Shown here: positions 60,377 through 64,000 of the stretch, piece by piece
Position numbering within the stretch: the first letter of the stretch is position 1
How the letters are laid out: each line of letters begins with the position of its first letter
Assembly (NCBI GenBank): GCA_021613535.1
Contig: CP075494.1
Coordinates: 2,480,001-2,544,000 of the forward strand
Length of the DNA stretch: 64,000 bases
Direction of reading: 5' to 3'
Origin: Adineta vaga
Taxonomy: Eukaryota; Rotifera
The notes under the pieces: model-generated
The model's database searches: none
Seen by the model: the letters and a program-made list of their open reading frames with translations, nothing else
What the model was told of the DNA's origin: nothing
Made by a program: the position numbers and the translations under genes

Positions 60377-62651
60377 ATGGCCGAACCGGTGCCTCATAAT
60401 ATCAATGATAATCTTCAAACCCTCACTCTTATCTGGCTTGACGACAAAACAAGCAATAATGGAGAAGATGAAAATGTTATAAAAAAATTGCGCTCTATCA
60501 TCAATCATCTTATAACATTTCGAAATGAGGAAACATGTCAAGAATATATTGAGAAACAACCCGAGGAAGATCGAATAATATTGATTGTAACTGATTCATT
60601 TTGTTATACATTAGTACCACGTATTCATCAATTACGACAAGTTTATGCAATTTACATTACTTGTAAAAACACTTCAATCGACGAAGAATGGATTGCCAAA
60701 TTTACTAAAGTAAATAGACTATGATGAGTTTTTGCAGTTACATCGCACACTTTATTTGTTTTAGATCAAAGCATTTAATGTTCAATTTAATGAACTTATC
60801 GCTCAAATGCGATTGGATCAAAGAAAACGAATAAAAAATGAACAACCATTGTTGATCAGCATCTTTTCCACAAGTGAAAACGCAGATCAATCAACAACAG
60901 GACTCAATGGACAATTTGTATACAATCAACTACTGACTGATTGTCTTCTTCGGATGAAATCCACTGAACAAGATAAAAATGAATTAATTTCCATCTGCAA
61001 TAGAGAATATCAAGGAAATACTCAATTTCTCAATCAATTACAAGAATTTCAAAATGATTATTTACCGAATAAAGTTTTATGGTGGTACACGCGAGATTCG
61101 TTTTTCTATAAAATCTTAAACAAAACATTGCGCGTACAAAATATCGAGATGCTTGTCTTACTTCGTTCATACATATCCGACATGTATCATCAATTACAGT
61201 GCTATCAATTGAAAACTCCAATACGTACTTATCGAAGTCAACTAATGGCGAATGAAGAAATTTATAGATTGAAGAGAAATATCGGTCAATATATTTCTGT
61301 TAATTCATTTTTATCAACGACTGTTCAACGTGAAACCGCATTGTTTTTAATGGGCGAGGGTAATCCGGAGGACAATTTACAACGAGTATTATTCGAAATC
61401 GATGCCGATCCTCGTGTTGTTTCGATGAAACCATTTGCTGATATTACATTTCATAGTGATTTTCCTATCGAAACCGAAGTCCTTTTTATGCTAGGATCGA
61501 TATTTCGTCTTGACAATGTCATTCTCGATGATGATCACTTATGGGTTATTACAATGACATTGTACAGTGATGATCAACATGATCTGAAGCAAGTTTTATC
61601 ACATATGAAAGATCAGAATGGAAAGGGTAAAGCCGATCTTTGGACTTTAGCGAAAATTGTTTGGAAAATGGGAAAATTTAATTTAGCCGAAAAATATTAT
61701 CTTCGATTGATCAACGAAATACCATCGACTGATCTGTCTCTTATCAAAATATATGAAAATCTTGGTGATATAACTTCACATAAAGGTGATTATGATGCAA
61801 GTATTCAATGGTATAATAAAGCACTGGAAATTCGAAAAAATAATCCATCGTTTAATACTGAAAAGAATACAAAAATAATTGATGTTTCTGGTAAGTAAAT
61901 TCGATTTAATTTTCAAGAGACAGAAAAAATTTGTAGTCGTTGTTTAGAAATTGTTGGTTATCGAAATTCAAAACTTGAAAAAATGATTCGCCAGTCATAT
62001 GATCGTTCACGGATAGATCTAGGTAACCAGAGATTAATTGACTCAGATATGATAATTGTTGTCAAAGAAGCGATTATCAAGAAACAATGCATAAAACTCA
62101 ATTTGATGAATAATTCAATTACATCAAAAGGTGCTTTTATCTTAGCTTCTGGATTGAAGAATAATTCAATATTACAAGTATTAATTCTTTGTAGTGTTCG
62201 TATAGGTGATTTGGGTATTCAATATATTGCCAGAGCACTAACAAACAATAATAATAGTATTAAAGTATTAAATGTAAGTAGCAATGGTCTTACGGATAAA
62301 AGCGCAGAAGATTTGGCTATGATGTTAAAGACAAACAAAACCTTAGTTTTTTTGGATTTAAGTAGAAATGAATTAGGTGATGAAGGAATAGCGATTCTGG
62401 CTAATGCACTTCAAAACCATAACAATACATTGGAATATTTGGATCTATCTTATAATGAATGGATGACGGAATTAAGTGTGGAATTTCTCATTTTAATGAT
62501 TACTTATAATGAAGGATTAAAAGCACTTTCTGTGTGGTTTCGCAATCTGTCGACAAAAAATGAAAGTAGACTTAGAAAAGCTGCTGAAAAAGGCAGACTA
62601 ACTGTGAATAATCCTTGGATAAATTTAAAATATACGGGTTCTAACTGGTAA
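60377..62651 (+). CDS. ADP-ribosyltransferase with N-terminal alpha/beta domain, TPR and LRR repeats (family copy F)
   Basis: Exons 60377-60709, 60765-61890 and 61948-62651 (introns 55 and 57 bp) give 720 residues. The N-terminal domain matches copy A (LTLIWLDDK, DRIILIVTDSFCYTLVP). The ART residues are R268 (RTYRSQ), S295 (SFLSTT) and E347-T-E349 (IETEVLFMLG), so the catalytic set is complete. A short TPR stretch follows (WKMGKFNLAEKYYLRLI, YDASIQWYNKALEIRK). Exon 3 adds a C-terminal leucine-rich repeat block of the ribonuclease-inhibitor/NLR type (KLNLMNNSITSKGAFILASG, LDLSRNELGDEGIAILANAL). The frame is clean. The architecture suggests a partner-sensing enzyme inside the cell. Confidence 0.85.
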
Positions 62652-62734
62652 TATGTTTTTTCACATTTATTTTTTTTTAATTTATTTTTATGAACAGAAA
62701 AAAGCCTTGTGTGTTTTTAAATTCGCCTTTCTTT

Positions 62735-62833
62735 ATGGGTGTGGGTGTGGGTTTGGGTGTGGATGGATGGATGTGGATGAATGTGGATACTACATCTATC
62801 TAACACCCACCCACACCCACACCCACACCCTCA
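62735..62833. repeat. Long palindromic telomere-like element
   Basis: The left arm is GGGTGTGGGTGTGGGTTTGG plus degenerate GGATGTGGATG units. The right arm is ACACCCACCCACACCCACAC through CCCTCAT. At about 100 bp it is among the longest copies. Confidence 0.78.
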
Positions 62834-62916
62834 TAAGACCCTCCTTACAGTCAAGGGAACTAATAAATTCCTCTTTTAGTTTTCCCCATGCACCAACATG
62901 AAATCTAGGTGTCAAG

Positions 62917-63229
62917 ATGACTGAAACAGCTAGTCTTCATCGACTTGAAGATGAGAAAAGACACTCTAAAGATAATTTATTGCTGAATACTTCGTACAAC
63001 AACAACATAGGTTTGATACATAGAAGTCTAAGAGAACACTCAAAAGTACTTTCATCTTTTGAAAAAAAACTACTTAAAATCTCAAAAAACAATCTACGAA
63101 TGATCCTACCTTGGTAATTGCCCATTCTAATATTGGTCGATTGTATGGACACATGGAAAAATATTCAAAGATTTTTTCATACTCTGAACGATCTATAAAT
63201 ATTTTCAAAACTTTACTATCTGATAATTA
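62917..63229 (+). pseudogene. TPR-repeat fragment
   Basis: Two broken frames read NTSYNNNIGLIHRSLREHSK (to a TAA near 63115) and AHSNIGRLYGHMEKYSKIFS then YSERSINIFKTLLSDN. Both match the kinesin-light-chain-type TPR unit seen in the ART proteins. There is no upstream domain; the fragment starts soon after the telomere-like element at 62735-62833. Confidence 0.65.
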
Positions 63230-63732
63230 AAACTAAAATTACCAATTCAATCGGAATGAAATAATTTTCTATTATTTAATGACTCGATCATAACTTTAAG
63301 TTGATCAAGCATAAGACCAGAATGTGTCACAAATAAAATTGACCTTAGTGTAAAAATAATTTTTCTACTGTGAAAGCTTTTCACTCATCCCTTATCAACT
63401 AAAATACTTTTTGATATCAATTTTTTGAATATAAAATTCTGCTTCTTTTCATTTTTCCATAGATTTAAAATTGAGAATAAATCAAAAGTATCTTTACTCA
63501 TAGAGAAGTTGTTGAAAGAATATTTTAATAAGTAACATTATATTATGTGCTTTTTCAAATTGAACAATGAAATTAAAAGAAAACAGCTTTCTTTCACTCT
63601 GTGTATTTATCACATCGAATATCAAGTAGAAAGCATAAGAAGATATCATAAATTATTAAATATATACACCTTTTAATATAAATACAACGGTAAAAACACA
63701 TTATTTCACAATCTATACACTTTTATCACACG
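63230..63732. other. Intergenic, nothing recognised
   Basis: AT-rich promoter side of the edge F-box gene. Confidence 0.4.
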
Positions 63733-64000
63733 ATGTCTACAATGAAATTTGAATTCTTCCCAAATGAAATCTTACTTCAATGTTTTCAATATCTTAATAT
63801 TATTCATATTTTTCATTCATTTGATCAATTAAATCATCGTTTCAATTCTCTTATTCGAACTATTTCATTTCATTTGAATTTTCAAAATATTCAAAACAAA
63901 TTTCAATGTGAAGAATTTTGTCAGAAATTATCCACTGATGAAACAATTCGAAATCAACTATATTCATTACATTTATCTAATGGAAATACATTTTATCCAG
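63733..64000 (+). CDS. F-box protein, N-terminal part (runs off the window)
   Basis: From the ATG at 63733 the frame is open to the edge for 89 codons. MKFEFFPNEILLQCFQYLNI is a recognisable F-box start (LP/FPNEILL...F.YL), followed by FHSFDQLNHRFNSLI. That pattern is common in the F-box family expanded in bdelloids. The rest of the gene lies to the right. Confidence 0.72.
   Translation, partial: MSTMKFEFFPNEILLQCFQYLNIIHIFHSFDQLNHRFNSLIRTISFHLNFQNIQNKFQCEEFCQKLSTDETIRNQLYSLHLSNGNTFYP

Noticed and set aside
9294-62833. CRISPR array made of the TGTGGG palindromes
   Set aside because: Copies are kilobases apart with unrelated spacing, in eukaryotic DNA; no cas genes.
62735-62833. True chromosome end
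   Set aside because: The tract is about 100 bp, has both strands as a palindrome, and genes continue on each side.
62653-62901. Open frame across the repeat after the ART-TPR-LRR gene
   Set aside because: Its Gly/Cys and Thr/His runs are translation of TGTGGG repeats.

Overview
This is eukaryotic nuclear DNA, most likely from a bdelloid rotifer (Adineta/Rotaria-like). Four things point there. Genes are AT-rich and carry very short GT-AG introns, mostly 47-71 bp. Short tracts of (TGTGGG)n, the motif known as the bdelloid telomeric repeat, are scattered through the window. Genes of bacterial or fungal type (D-Ala-D-Ala ligase, lysine 2,3-aminomutase, NRPS-type modules) sit among metazoan ones. 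The animal-type families are those expanded in bdelloids: rhodopsin-like receptors, NHL, TPR and F-box proteins, and ADP-ribosyltransferases (ART). Organism and function calls are inference from sequence reading; no database search was run.

Layout. 1-13.9 kb is rich in foreign-type genes, several broken: the 3' part of an NRPS-like protein with a hexapeptide acyltransferase end, an EF-hand protein, a decayed MATE exporter, a decayed KamA, a frameshifted Ddl, a carboxylesterase scrap, a beta-helix protein, a tRNA-like gene, tRNA-Glu, and a condensation-domain acyltransferase with one 50-bp intron. 14.8-29.3 kb holds three ART-related genes: ART+TPR; a nine-hundred-residue gene of eight exons with a degenerate ART+TPR; and ART+NHL. 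Between them lie a decayed multi-membrane-span gene, a 7TM receptor and a Tc1/mariner-type MITE. 29.9-39.6 kb holds a perfect 40-bp inverted repeat, a lectin gene with a nonsense codon, a large LDLa/EGF 7TM receptor, a hAT-type MITE with an 8-bp target duplication, and another 7TM receptor. 40.6-48.6 kb holds a Gag-like plus quadruple vWA protein and a secreted protein ending in a phage tail-collar domain. 50.4-51.5 kb is a fourth 7TM receptor. 52.9-57.9 kb is an apparently full-length Jockey-type non-LTR retrotransposon, flanked by a 21-bp target duplication and sitting inside an F-box gene. 59.5-64 kb holds a TMEM272-like protein, a fourth ART protein (ART+TPR+LRR), a TPR scrap, and the start of another F-box gene at the edge.

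Three themes stand out. First, a modular family joins an alpha/beta N-terminal domain, an ART domain and interchangeable repeat domains (TPR, NHL, LRR); it resembles sensor-effector proteins. Second, about fifteen small palindromes with telomere-like arms are dispersed through the window, and several abut broken gene fragments. Third, at least seven otherwise clean genes are broken by a single-base length change in an A/T homopolymer, which looks more like residual long-read error than decay. By contrast, KamA, MATE and the membrane-protein gene carry several independent lesions and look truly dead.
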